In this document: positions 1-8,083 of the stretch, one piece after another
Position numbering within the stretch: position 1 is the stretch's first letter
Layout of the letters: every line of letters starts with the position of its first letter
Assembly: GCF_900009135.1 (NCBI RefSeq)
Contig: NZ_LT797710.1
Location: 45,806 to 109,805 of the forward strand
DNA length: 64,000 nt
Reading direction: 5' to 3'
DNA from: Planktothrix sp. PCC 11201
GTDB taxonomy: Bacteria > Cyanobacteriota > Cyanobacteriia > Cyanobacteriales > Microcoleaceae
The notes under the pieces: model-generated
Database searches by the model: none
Seen by the model: only the letters and a program-made list of their open reading frames with translations
What the model was told of the DNA's origin: nothing
Program-made: the position numbers and the translations under genes

Positions 1-30
1 TGTCCCCTGTCTTCTGTCTCCTGTCCCCAT
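1..30. repeat. Low-complexity C/T-rich short repeat
   Basis: The first 30 bases are degenerate copies of a 7-base unit of the type ctgtccc. On the minus strand this is a G-rich run that begins a few bases after the stop codon of the CAAD gene. It resembles the other G-rich tandem repeats of the window, which also sit next to stop codons. It may continue beyond the left edge. Confidence 0.5.
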
Positions 31-36
31 CCAAAG

Positions 37-453
37 TTAGTCGCCTGTAACTTGTTCTTTGTAGGATTTGAATTCTTGAACCAATTCTTGACGGGTTGAG
101 GCTTTGAGCAGGTAACGATAGACAAACCAGGCGGTATACCCCATGCCAATTAACTCAAAGGTTGGAGCCAAAAGGGGAACATCATTCAGGGCATCGATCA
201 CCGCAAATAAAACCTTCAGAGTCACAAGAGCAGATAAAATCAGAACGATGGTAATAATCGGTTTTTGGTAGGAGCCAAAAAAACTGGAGATATAACCCGG
301 AAGTTCGGATAAGACTACTACAACTTTTTCTTTAATTTCATCAAACTGAGCATTGGTTGAAGGGGAGGTAATAGCACCACCTGTGTCTACAGTGACGTCT
401 ATTTTGGCTCCGCTAGGGGTGGATGTGTCCGTGATCTTCGTGGGTTCTTGCAT
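37..453 (-). CDS. CAAD-domain thylakoid membrane protein
   Basis: A 138-residue protein with a polar N-terminal tail (about residues 1-45), an amphipathic stretch, two hydrophobic segments near residues 65-87 and 92-114, and a short charged tail. This is the layout of the CAAD domain (cyanobacterial aminoacyl-tRNA synthetase appended domain), also found in stand-alone thylakoid proteins related to plant CURT1. Such proteins sit in thylakoid membranes; a role in membrane curvature or organisation is family knowledge and not visible here. No synthetase domain is attached, so this is the free-standing form. The gene is monocistronic and its 3' end abuts a short tandem repeat. Confidence 0.8.
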   Translation of the reverse strand: MQEPTKITDTSTPSGAKIDVTVDTGGAITSPSTNAQFDEIKEKVVVVLSELPGYISSFFGSYQKPIITIVLILSALVTLKVLFAVIDALNDVPLLAPTFELIGMGYTAWFVYRYLLKASTRQELVQEFKSYKEQVTGD

Positions 454-886
454 TTTTCGTCTCCTTGTTTAAAAAAATATGCAGTACCAATCGATTTTAA
501 CTGAAATGGAGGGGATGTAAGTCCTAAATATGGGTGTAAGTCTATGCTTAGGCCCTCCTTGGCAAAATCACCAAGTCCATACTTTACCTTCCGATCGGTG
601 TGGGTGAGAATTAAACGATTTGACAGACCTAGACTGTTTCAAAACGCTTAATCATCTAACGGTAAACTACACTGTTCTAAGATGAATAGATCTTGCAACA
701 ATTCTTTAGTGGGTTATCGACTTACCCCTAAACGGAAAAAATCGGGTAGGTGAACCTATACAGAAGAAATTTTATATAAATCTTAATCATTACTTTTGGG
801 GGAAGATGATAATTGTAACTCGTTATTCTAAAAAGCATAAACTATTGCCATAATAAGTAAAGTGTTTTTTAGTTAAAAGACAAAAT
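454..886. other. Divergent intergenic region, CAAD / ferritin-like gene
   Basis: These 433 bases separate two divergent genes and must hold both promoters. I see no convincing open frame or RNA gene. The right half is AT-rich. Near 784-813 there are pieces such as aatcattac and gatgataatt that recall half-sites of a Fur box, which would suit the iron genes downstream. The match is too weak to call. Confidence 0.4.
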
Positions 887-1321
887 ATGAGAGATCTCGA
901 TTTACCAAAAGCTATTGAACTTCTCAACACGATCATGGAATTCGAGTTAGCCGGAGTGGTGCGTTATACCCATTATTCTCTGATGGTAACTGGGCCAAAT
1001 CGTTTACCCATTGTACAGTTTTTCAAGGCTCAGGCCACAGAATCTTTGCTTCATGCTCAACAAGCTGGAGAAATTCTCACGGGTTTAGAAGGACATCCTA
1101 GTCAGAAAATTGCCCCAATTGAGGAAAGTTATCAGCATTCGGTCAGGGATCTTTTGCAGGAAAGTTTGGCACATGAGCGCAAAGCTTTAGAATTGTATAA
1201 GGATTTGCTAGAAGTTGTTGAAAATGCGAGTATTTATTTGGAAGAATATGCTCGTACTATGATTGGTCAGGAGGAATTACATAATATTGAGATCAAGAAA
1301 ATGTTACGAGATTTTAGTTGA
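887..1321 (+). CDS. Ferritin-like (bacterioferritin-type) protein
   Basis: A 144-residue, all-helical protein of bacterioferritin size. Candidate di-iron ligands are E20, E52, H56, E97 and the pair E129/H132 in the pattern E-x2-H. The first pair is spaced E-x3-H rather than the usual E-x2-H, so the metal site may be altered. No obvious haem-ligand methionine can be assigned. Ferritin-like proteins of this group oxidise or store iron in the cytoplasm. An FTR1-type permease gene follows 72 bases downstream on the same strand, so the two probably form an iron uptake and storage unit. A DUF-type ferritin-like protein without iron storage is the alternative. Confidence 0.75.
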   Translation: MRDLDLPKAIELLNTIMEFELAGVVRYTHYSLMVTGPNRLPIVQFFKAQATESLLHAQQAGEILTGLEGHPSQKIAPIEESYQHSVRDLLQESLAHERKALELYKDLLEVVENASIYLEEYARTMIGQEELHNIEIKKMLRDFS

Positions 1322-1393
1322 TCTTAGATAATCTTTAGGCTGGTTGATTCCAGCCTATCCAGCCACTTATTTAACTGGTTTCAAACAATTATT

Positions 1394-2326
1394 ATGAGTA
1401 TAACCCAAGCATTACCTACATTTTTTATTACTTTAAGAGAAGGTTTTGAAGCTGCTTTAGTAGTAGGCATTGTCATGGCTTGTTTAAAAAAAGCCGAACA
1501 AAGTTATCTCAATTCCTGGGTGTTTTCTGGAGTGGGAGTAGGAATTATTGCCAGTGCATTTTTCGGCATATTATTTGGATGGCTAATTCAAGGAATTGCT
1601 ACTTCTGAACATCCCTACGCCCCAGTTTTTGGGGAATTTTTAGAGGCGGGAATTGGGTTATTTGCGATCGCTATGTTAAGTTGGATGTTAATTTGGATGA
1701 CCCAACAAGCTAAATCCTTAAAATCGGAAGTAGAAGGGGCGGTTAAAGCAGCCATTAATCAAAATAAAACCGCAGCAGGATGGGCAATTTTTGGGTTGAT
1801 TTTTATTGCGGTTTTACGCGAAGGTTTGGAAACCGTTGTTTTTATATTAGCCACATTTGAACAGGGAATTATGCCTGCTATTGGGGCAGTTTTGGGCTTA
1901 TTTGTAGCTGCGGGTTTGGGAATATTACTATTTAAGTGGGGGGTAAAAATTAATATTCGTTTGTTTTTTCAAATCATGGGAATTTTTCTGTTATTAATTG
2001 TAGCGGGATTAGTAATTTCAGTTCTCAAACATTTAGATGCGGGAGTAGGAATATTAGCCCAAATTAATCCTGAATATGCGGGATTATGTTTAACTCAACC
2101 TGGGTCTTGTTTATTGGGGGATTTGGTCTTAAATGCCCAGGGATTTTTACCCGACAAGCAATTTCCCGGGATTGTTTTAAAAGCTTTATTTGGCTATCGA
2201 GATCAATTGTATTTTGTACAAATTGTAAGTTATTTTCTGTTTTTAATAACAGTGGGAGGGTTTTATTTAAAAGAAATCAAGGGGAAAGCGATCGCACCCC
2301 CAAAAATAGAAAAAACAGTTTCTTAA
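1394..2326 (+). CDS. FTR1 family iron permease
   Basis: A 310-residue integral membrane protein with about seven hydrophobic segments and both hallmark REGxE motifs of the FTR1/EfeU family: REGFE at residues 15-19 and REGLE at residues 142-146. These glutamates carry ferric iron across the membrane in the yeast and bacterial relatives. The ferritin-like gene lies just upstream on the same strand. No EfeO or EfeB gene is adjacent, so the oxidation step, if needed, is encoded elsewhere or handled by the ferritin-like partner. The start is ATG directly after a short AT-rich spacer. The family call is firm; the exact substrate is inferred. Confidence 0.88.
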   Translation: MSITQALPTFFITLREGFEAALVVGIVMACLKKAEQSYLNSWVFSGVGVGIIASAFFGILFGWLIQGIATSEHPYAPVFGEFLEAGIGLFAIAMLSWMLIWMTQQAKSLKSEVEGAVKAAINQNKTAAGWAIFGLIFIAVLREGLETVVFILATFEQGIMPAIGAVLGLFVAAGLGILLFKWGVKINIRLFFQIMGIFLLLIVAGLVISVLKHLDAGVGILAQINPEYAGLCLTQPGSCLLGDLVLNAQGFLPDKQFPGIVLKALFGYRDQLYFVQIVSYFLFLITVGGFYLKEIKGKAIAPPKIEKTVS

Positions 2327-2338
2327 TGTGATTTGAAA

Positions 2339-2674
2339 TTAAGCGATCGCAAATCCAGTTAAAGGTCGAACTTGAGGCGATTTAAACCCTAAAACAATCC
2401 GTTCTTTAGCAATTCCCGCCTCTAGTAAATCATTCGCAACGCCATCTTCGGTGCCATCTCGATGAATCCAAATTTTACCTTCAATAATTTCCAGATGAAT
2501 AATACATCCATGCACCTGTTTAATACCTTCCCATCCCAAAATCATGAGTAAATAACGATCATGGTGATGATCAAACACAACATGGCGCTCAATTTCTCCA
2601 TAAGCATAAGAAATAGCCGCATAATCACTAATGACTTTTTCAATAATTTCTCGATCTTGTTTTAAGGTATCCAT
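2339..2674 (-). CDS. xisI: XisI family protein
   Basis: A 111-residue protein matching the XisI family, named from the factor that controls excision of the Anabaena fdxN element. It is rich in acidic and histidine residues, including the run FDHHHD near residues 34-39. Its start overlaps the end of xisH by 13 bases, so the two are translationally coupled. XisH/XisI pairs are spread across cyanobacteria that have no fdxN element, and no XisF recombinase is visible here, so the role is not settled by the name. Confidence 0.85.
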   Translation of the reverse strand: MDTLKQDREIIEKVISDYAAISYAYGEIERHVVFDHHHDRYLLMILGWEGIKQVHGCIIHLEIIEGKIWIHRDGTEDGVANDLLEAGIAKERIVLGFKSPQVRPLTGFAIA

Positions 2675-3078
2675 TGTACGATCGCCTCTGAAACTGGGTT
2701 AAAAACAAGTAAACGAATCCGGTTATTATTTAATAATAACTGACCTAGAGGTTCTTCAAATAGTCCCTGAGCAACTTCTTCAGCAACAGCTAAATAAAGC
2801 AGTCGTTTCGGTTCAACTTGCAATAAAACATCATTATAAACAATATATTGACCAACTGCTCGTTCTAAATCGGTCATTTCTGAGTTTCCAGTAAAGCTTT
2901 TTACCTCTACTGCAATTTTACGTTCTGTTTTTTCAGCCGCCAGAAGCTGTTTTGCACCGAGATCAACATACATATCTTTCTTCCCCCATTTTAAACTCAG
3001 TGGATCATGGGTAATTACCCATTCATCTTTGATTAGGGCATTTTTAACCGTATTGTGATAGATATCTCTGGCTGGCAT
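2662..3078 (-). CDS. xisH: XisH family protein, PD-(D/E)xK nuclease-like
   Basis: I place the start at the ATG at 3078, which gives the typical XisH N-terminus MPARDIYH. A longer frame to 3135 exists but adds 19 atypical residues. The 138-residue protein contains D39 followed by the strand AVEVKSF with E58-x-K60, the spacing expected of a PD-(D/E)xK nuclease fold. XisH and XisI are partners in fdxN element excision control in Anabaena. Here the pair stands alone between an FTR1 gene and a small secreted protein. Nuclease activity is an inference from the motif. Confidence 0.85.
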   Translation of the reverse strand: MPARDIYHNTVKNALIKDEWVITHDPLSLKWGKKDMYVDLGAKQLLAAEKTERKIAVEVKSFTGNSEMTDLERAVGQYIVYNDVLLQVEPKRLLYLAVAEEVAQGLFEEPLGQLLLNNNRIRLLVFNPVSEAIVQWIP

Positions 3079-3147
3079 TGTGATCGTTTTTTTGGAACTC
3101 AAGGGTAAACTAATCATAGTCCTCAATTGATGCACAAAGAGTAATTT

Positions 3148-3423
3148 ATGCTAAAGTTTGTGATTGCAGCTTTAGTGGCTTTAGAAATCGTTTTGCTGAG
3201 TTCCTGGGTAATGCCCCCCGCTAATGCCACATCCCCCAATTCAGAAGTGTATATTTGGGATTATGCTTCAGTTGGGAATAGTCAAATGGTCTGTAAAAAA
3301 GTCGTTTTCCATCTCGAAAATCGTCCTTTACCTCCCAATGTTGAAGTTCAACCTGCAAGGATTGATTCTAGGATTGTTAATGATGTTGATTGTAGTCATT
3401 TAACCAAACCTATTTTAAAATAA
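3148..3423 (+). CDS. Small secreted protein, function unknown
   Basis: A 91-residue product with a clear signal peptide: hydrophobic residues 4-21 and a likely AxA cleavage site near ANA at about residues 25-27. The mature part is about 63 residues and contains two cysteines (in MVCKKV and DVDCSH) that could form a disulfide in the periplasm. I do not recognise the family. It is divergent from xisH with a gap of about 70 bases, so it has its own promoter. Confidence 0.6.
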   Translation: MLKFVIAALVALEIVLLSSWVMPPANATSPNSEVYIWDYASVGNSQMVCKKVVFHLENRPLPPNVEVQPARIDSRIVNDVDCSHLTKPILK

Positions 3424-3491
3424 AATAGTACAGGAAAGGAAGTTGAAACCATCCTAAAATTAGGAAGATTCAATTTTCTTTCTTTTTTTTG

Positions 3492-3755
3492 TTAAATAAT
3501 GTCTGCTTCCAAACCTGCTAATAAATCAGTCAAACTGACATTTTCATTTTCCATCAGAGTTGCGATCTGATCAATCAGTTGAGGAACTTGAGGTTGTTGG
3601 GGAGTCAGTACAATTAAATCACCGATTTGTAGTAACACCAGGTTATCTCCCTCGTTAATATTGAGGGAATCTTGTATAACCTGGGGAATGGTAATTTCTC
3701 CTTTCTGTCCTAAAACAATAGGGATCTGTTTAATCTCTAGCTCCGGTGCTTTCAT
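3492..3755 (-). CDS. AbrB/MazE-type DNA-binding antitoxin-like protein
   Basis: An 87-residue protein whose first half follows the swapped-hairpin AbrB pattern: VLGQKGEITIPQVIQDSLNI, then a short hydrophobic strand around NLVLLQIGDLIVLTP. The C-terminal half is helical and may be a toxin-binding or oligomerisation segment. No toxin gene lies next to it; the neighbouring sequence is transposon scar. It is either an orphan antitoxin or a small regulator. The start is ATG. Confidence 0.75.
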   Translation of the reverse strand: MKAPELEIKQIPIVLGQKGEITIPQVIQDSLNINEGDNLVLLQIGDLIVLTPQQPQVPQLIDQIATLMENENVSLTDLLAGLEADII

Positions 3756-3838
3756 ATTATGTATGATAGTTTGGGTTTACTCAACTATTGTAGATCTCAA
3801 TACAAGTAAATATACCAACAAAAACAGGCAAATTTTAA

Positions 3839-4097
3839 GATGCAAAACTTAAATCATTGAGTAAGTTAAATCGAACAGGACTTACGCAGAATACCCAATT
3901 ATACACCGCCTGTAGGGGCGAACGGCCGTTCGCCCCTACTAGATATGGTTGTTTTGCGTAAGTCCTGTCGAAGTTGTGCTGAGGAAGCATTTACTCATCC
4001 TTTAAAACGAATAATCACGGCTAAGGATCTAGTTGATGGTGTTACATTAAATTGGGAAACGAAAACAACAAAATTGCCTAATGAGCATGATTTTTAA
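3839..4097 (+). pseudogene. Decayed gene relic split by a MITE
   Basis: If the 92-bp MITE and one copy of its 5-bp target duplication are removed, a continuous frame of about 53 codons is restored, reading KLKSLSKLNRSCAEEAFTHP in its first part and ending in NEHDF and a TAA at 4095-4097. A stop lies directly upstream (3836-3838) and there is no plausible start codon, so this is only the 3' part of a former gene. I do not recognise the family. Confidence 0.45.
3876..3967. mobile_element. 92-bp MITE with 13-bp terminal inverted repeats
   Basis: The ends are perfect 13-bp inverted repeats, caggacttacgca (3876-3888) and tgcgtaagtcctg (3955-3967). They are flanked by a direct 5-bp duplication tcgaa at 3871-3875 and 3968-3972. 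The centre (3912-3939) is a perfect 28-base palindrome with arms gtaggggcgaacgg. The element has no coding capacity, so it must be moved by a transposase encoded elsewhere. It interrupts a decayed reading frame. Confidence 0.85.
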
Positions 4098-4115
4098 CCA
4101 GAAAAAATTTCTGTA

Positions 4116-5577
4116 TTATCCCTCTTCTGTCAGTCTCCTAGAAGTAAAATTAGAAAATAAACCACATGGGTAGCTAGAAGGGGGATAGGGTAATGGATGT
4201 AGAATTACAGATTATCAAACATTTAGCCAGAGATGCACAACCAACAGTTTCAGTGATTGATGAATATTGTCAAGGTTATAAAGACCTATTCCCTGAAGTT
4301 AGAAGTTACGAATGTTTTAAATACTTACATCTAGGAATCATCTCACCAATTCCGAGAAAATCTTTACCGGAAATTGCTAAAATAGTAGGAATTAGGTCGC
4401 CGCAATCACTCCATCATTTTTTAGCCAATTCGCCTTGGTCAGCAAGGGAATTAAAGGAAAGAAGATTAGCTCGAACTCTAAAAGCATTGAAAGAAGAGAA
4501 GATTATAGTAATAATTGATGAAACAGGAGATAGGAGAAAGGGTAAAAAAACCGACTATGTAGCCCGACAATACTTGGGAAGTGTGGGCAAAATAGATCGG
4601 GGAATAGTATCAGTTAATGCTTACGGTGTTTATAAAAATATAACTTTTCCTTTAGTGTTTAGAGTATTTAAACCCAAAGGAACATTAAAAGAAGGAGATG
4701 TCTACAAAACTAAGATTGAAATCGCATCAGAAATCCTAACAGAGTTGGTTGAACTGGGATTTCAAATTGAATTGGTATTAGCAGATAGCCTTTATGGTGA
4801 AAGTAGTTCGTTTATCAGTACATTAGATAAATTTGGATTACCTTGGGTGCTGGCAATAAGAAGTAATCATGGAGTCTGGATGTCAAGCGAGGAGAAAGTT
4901 AGAGCAAACAAATGGTGTAAATTTGAGAGAGTTTTTAGCAATGGAGAATCAGAAACCCGATATATTAGAGAAATTATATTTGGAAAAAGAAGTCCGAGAA
5001 CCTATTGGGAAATCACCACAGATCCAGAAACAATGCCAGAAGCCTCAACTTCATTTGTCATGACAAATTTAACAGAAAATAGGAACCAGATAAAAAAGAC
5101 ATTAGGTAATTTATACGGGTTAAGAACATGGGTGGAATATGGATTTCGACAATGTAAACAAGAACTGGGTTGGACTGACTATCGGTTGACGGATTTTCAA
5201 GATATAGAAAAATGGTGGGAAATCATTTTCTGTGTGTATTTAATGATTAGTTTCAACTCCGAAGTTTTCCGGTCTTTAAGTCAAGGAAGTCCCAGAGAAT
5301 CGGAGAGCAAAAAAAACACCACAGATTGCTCGAATCACCAACAATGGAATCATAAAGAGGGATGGAAAAATGTTTTAAATAATTTGCGTTTAATAATTCA
5401 GCCTACTATTATATTGTGGTTGATTGCCCCGTGGTTAGATGTTTTTCCTGATCGTTATTTATTGCTTGGGTTTCATAAATTAATTCAGAATATTAATCAA
5501 TTTCAATCTTATTTTCCCAATGGATAACTCTACTTTTTATTACTTGTTGGTTTCGGAGACTGACAGAAGAGGGATAA
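4116..5577 (+). mobile_element. Complete IS element, IS701-like
   Basis: The element is 1462 bases long. It is bounded by perfect 23-bp inverted repeats (4116-4138 and 5555-5577) whose arms begin ttatccctcttctgtc and is flanked by the direct repeat ctgta at 4111-4115 and 5578-5582. The single transposase gene is intact. Perfect ends, a target duplication and an intact gene point to a recent and probably still active insertion. Confidence 0.92.
4193..5527 (+). CDS. IS701 family transposase
   Basis: A 444-residue DDE transposase. The catalytic triad can be placed at the aspartate of IIDETGDRRKGKKTDYVARQ (first D), the aspartate of LVLADSLYGE (second D) and the glutamate of WVEYGFRQCKQELGW (E), with the long insertion between D2 and E that is usual for IS4/IS701-type enzymes. 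The DETGDRRKGKKTDYVARQ motif is typical of the IS701 group. The frame is uninterrupted and lies wholly inside the inverted repeats. The start is ATG, 55 bases inside the left repeat. Confidence 0.93.
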   Translation: MDVELQIIKHLARDAQPTVSVIDEYCQGYKDLFPEVRSYECFKYLHLGIISPIPRKSLPEIAKIVGIRSPQSLHHFLANSPWSARELKERRLARTLKALKEEKIIVIIDETGDRRKGKKTDYVARQYLGSVGKIDRGIVSVNAYGVYKNITFPLVFRVFKPKGTLKEGDVYKTKIEIASEILTELVELGFQIELVLADSLYGESSSFISTLDKFGLPWVLAIRSNHGVWMSSEEKVRANKWCKFERVFSNGESETRYIREIIFGKRSPRTYWEITTDPETMPEASTSFVMTNLTENRNQIKKTLGNLYGLRTWVEYGFRQCKQELGWTDYRLTDFQDIEKWWEIIFCVYLMISFNSEVFRSLSQGSPRESESKKNTTDCSNHQQWNHKEGWKNVLNNLRLIIQPTIILWLIAPWLDVFPDRYLLLGFHKLIQNINQFQSYFPNG

Positions 5578-5600
5578 CTGTAATGCGTGGTGCTATAGAA

Positions 5601-5633
5601 AAAAAGACCGAGAAATTATTTCCCGGTCTTTTT
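5601..5633 (+). terminator. Rho-independent terminator hairpin
   Basis: A perfect 10-bp stem, aaaaagaccg (5601-5610) with cggtcttttt (5624-5633), plus an inner gaaa/tttc extension and a T-run in both directions. It can work on both strands. It probably served the decayed gene left of the IS and the RTX gene arriving from the right. Confidence 0.75.
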
Positions 5634-5661
5634 GTTATATTTGAACCTATTGAAATCCCGA

Positions 5662-5693
5662 AAGTAGAGACGTTGCATGCAACGTCTCTACTT
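5662..5693. repeat. GTAGAGACG-type palindromic repeat
   Basis: A perfect 32-base palindrome with arms aagtagagacgttgca. It lies 13 bases after the RTX stop codon. Two related but imperfect copies occur at 40751-40784 and 46359-46400, which makes this a dispersed family and not a gene-specific terminator. Confidence 0.8.
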
Positions 5694-5706
5694 GTATCAA
5701 CCTAAC

Positions 5707-7710
5707 CTAGAGAACGATCACAATATCAGTTCGGGTTAGGGTCGGAATTGTATTGTTCGGTTGTGCCAAGTTGGCAACGATATCGGCTGGATTAGAGCCA
5801 CCACCATCGGAGTCATACCATAAGACTCCACTGGCTTTCTCGTACACTAATACAGGGCCAACATTGGTTGGAGCTTGAGTATTTGCACCACCGCCATTGT
5901 AACTGTTCTTATCGAGAACAATAAATTGCTCGAAGGAAATTTCAGTGGTCGGGACACCTGGACGCAAGTCAAAGGCAAAGCCTCCAGGCCCACGAGAGAA
6001 GAATAGTTTATCTTCACCAGACTTAAAGTCAGTAATAATGTCGGCTGTACTGGCATTAGCACCGTTAAGATCTGATTTAAACTGATACAGGAAGATATCA
6101 GAACCTTCACCGCCGACTAATGTATCCCGTTCAGTACCACCTTGCAGGGTATCATTACCCGCTTCGCCGAACAGAACATCACTGTCTGAACCGCCAAACA
6201 GGTAGTCATTCCCACCACCTGCGATCAGGGTGTCATCTCCGAAGCCAACATCGAATGTCGCAGCGGCGGCAACGCTGCCCCCTTGCAGGAAGTCAGCCCC
6301 ACTACCTGTAACGATGCTGTCATTGCCATTACTACCGGAAATGGTGTTGTTGCCGAGGGTATCAAACAAGACAAAGCTGAGTCCGGTAGCTCCATCGGCT
6401 AAACCACTCACGAAGGAAATTTTGTCATTACCCTCTGGGGAACTTTCACCCAGGAGGCTATCGTTAGTTGTGGTAAAGACAATGGTGTCATCACCAAGAC
6501 CACCATTATAAAGATTAGCCACAGACCCTAAGGCACCGTAGAGATAGTCGTTATCGGCACCACCAGATAAGGTAACAGTCGGAACTTTAGTGGCTCCTGG
6601 GATATCTAATGTCCAATTTCCCCCATAGAGGGTATCATTTCCATCCCCACCCTCTAAGATGGAGAATTTTCCACTGAGGCTGTCATTCCCGGCATCACCA
6701 TAGAGGAAATCGGTGCTGAAACCTGCTAGTAGGGTATCATTGCCACCACCACCGTACAGGGTACTTTCACCGGCAAAGCCTGGTTGACTGGTGCCACCCT
6801 GAATGGTCAGAACATTAGGATTGGTTGTGACGATCAAGTCATTGCCGTCACCACCATACAGGACGTCTTGAAGGGCAAAGCCTCGGATTGTATCGTTACC
6901 CTCTCCACCCGCAAAGTAGTTCTGGCCCGCTCCAAAGCGACCTACACCGCCGTAGAGAGAATCATCACCGGCCCCACCCAGTAGGGTGGTTTGGCTCACA
7001 CCAACAACCGCCAGATTGGTTGAGAATTGTTGGGGGGCGACGGGGTTTTGGATTCTTAGGCTGTCATTGCCACTGTCACCATGAAGGAAGTTCAGACTAC
7101 CTACACCAATGATGGAGTCGTTATCGTCACCACCGAGGAGGGTATCTCCAGTGTTAATCCCAACAATACTATCTCTGCCCTTATCTCCAGAGACATAGTT
7201 GTTTCCTTGGTTCAGGCCACCGATAGCCCCACTCACCGCAACCCCTGTGAGGTTACTTTGACCGTTGGTGCCTACAAACCCCAGTTGGTCATCCCCTCCA
7301 CCGCCATAGAGGAAATCTCCACCTTGAATACCGCCTAGCAGGGTATCTTCATCTTTATTGCCAAACAGGTAGTTACTAGCAGCCTGACCTATGAGAAAAT
7401 CGCGGTCTACCCCCCCATACAGGCTGGCGGTTAAATCTGCCGACAGGGTATCCCGGCCTGTACCACCGAGCAGAAGGGTACGAAGCTGTTGAGACCGGAT
7501 AGAGTCATTGCCCGTATTACCAAAAACTGTGTCGCCAGGGCCTCTGGATGTCAGGATATCATTATCCGCACCACCGTCTACCTGGCTTCCACCGAGGGTA
7601 GAAGAAAGGATTGTGTCATTTCCTCCTTCACCCAGAATGGTATCGGGTCTGGGGGCGAAGCCCACATCCTGATCGTAAAATTGTGGCCCTGCGCCTAAAG
7701 CTGTTACCAT
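5707..7710 (-). CDS. RTX hemolysin-type calcium-binding repeat protein
   Basis: A 667-residue, glycine- and aspartate-rich acidic protein made almost entirely of RTX nonapeptides of the form GGxGxDxLx, for example GGEGNDTIRG and GGAGDDSLYG, from about residue 25 to 560. The last ~110 residues are a non-repeat tail ending in DIVIVL. There is no N-terminal signal peptide, as expected for substrates of type I secretion, which carry their signal at the C-terminus. Calcium would fold the repeats into a beta-roll outside the cell. No HlyB/HlyD genes are adjacent. Family members form surface layers or act in motility or as enzymes; no catalytic domain is visible, so a structural surface role is the best guess. 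Confidence 0.88.
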   Translation of the reverse strand: MVTALGAGPQFYDQDVGFAPRPDTILGEGGNDTILSSTLGGSQVDGGADNDILTSRGPGDTVFGNTGNDSIRSQQLRTLLLGGTGRDTLSADLTASLYGGVDRDFLIGQAASNYLFGNKDEDTLLGGIQGGDFLYGGGGDDQLGFVGTNGQSNLTGVAVSGAIGGLNQGNNYVSGDKGRDSIVGINTGDTLLGGDDNDSIIGVGSLNFLHGDSGNDSLRIQNPVAPQQFSTNLAVVGVSQTTLLGGAGDDSLYGGVGRFGAGQNYFAGGEGNDTIRGFALQDVLYGGDGNDLIVTTNPNVLTIQGGTSQPGFAGESTLYGGGGNDTLLAGFSTDFLYGDAGNDSLSGKFSILEGGDGNDTLYGGNWTLDIPGATKVPTVTLSGGADNDYLYGALGSVANLYNGGLGDDTIVFTTTNDSLLGESSPEGNDKISFVSGLADGATGLSFVLFDTLGNNTISGSNGNDSIVTGSGADFLQGGSVAAAATFDVGFGDDTLIAGGGNDYLFGGSDSDVLFGEAGNDTLQGGTERDTLVGGEGSDIFLYQFKSDLNGANASTADIITDFKSGEDKLFFSRGPGGFAFDLRPGVPTTEISFEQFIVLDKNSYNGGGANTQAPTNVGPVLVYEKASGVLWYDSDGGGSNPADIVANLAQPNNTIPTLTRTDIVIVL

Positions 7711-8083
7711 TTGATTTCACTCCTCTGCAATAATGTCATTAGCTCTGTTGGGATGACAGACACTGCTTAAAACACCATAACTTGTTCGGCAGTAGTTTAA
7801 CCTGTTTATCTCCAGCAAGTCTAGTCCTTTGTGATCATTCTTGTCTAGTTGATAGATATGGTGGTTTCGATGGCCGGATTTTATTATCAATTATGTATTG
7901 AAAATTTTCATCTTCAATTGGTATTGAAGCCATCACTCTTAACTCATAAAAGGCAGTTTATTTTGACTTGCTTACCTCCGTCAGACGGGTTTATAGACAA
8001 CAATGTTCCTCATTAACCATTCATTATCTTCTAATCAAAAGATCCCTTCTGTAGACGAACGGAACTTCGAGCAAGTTCCCGCC
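7711..8083. other. Intergenic region upstream of the RTX gene
   Basis: These 373 bases hold the presumed RTX promoter at the left side and the 3' flank of the glycosyltransferase at the right. The middle is AT-rich. I see no open frame of note, no RNA gene and no strong hairpin. Confidence 0.4.

Noticed and set aside
784-830. Fur box upstream of the ferritin-like gene
   Set aside because: Only loose half-site pieces are visible; no 19-base match can be made by eye.
5520-5705. 61-codon open frame over the right end of the IS
   Set aside because: It crosses the inverted repeat, the terminator and the palindrome; it is a chance frame.
6120-7698. Several plus-strand open frames opposite the RTX gene
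   Set aside because: They are antisense shadows of the GGxGxD repeats; their products are histidine/proline-rich and show no domain.
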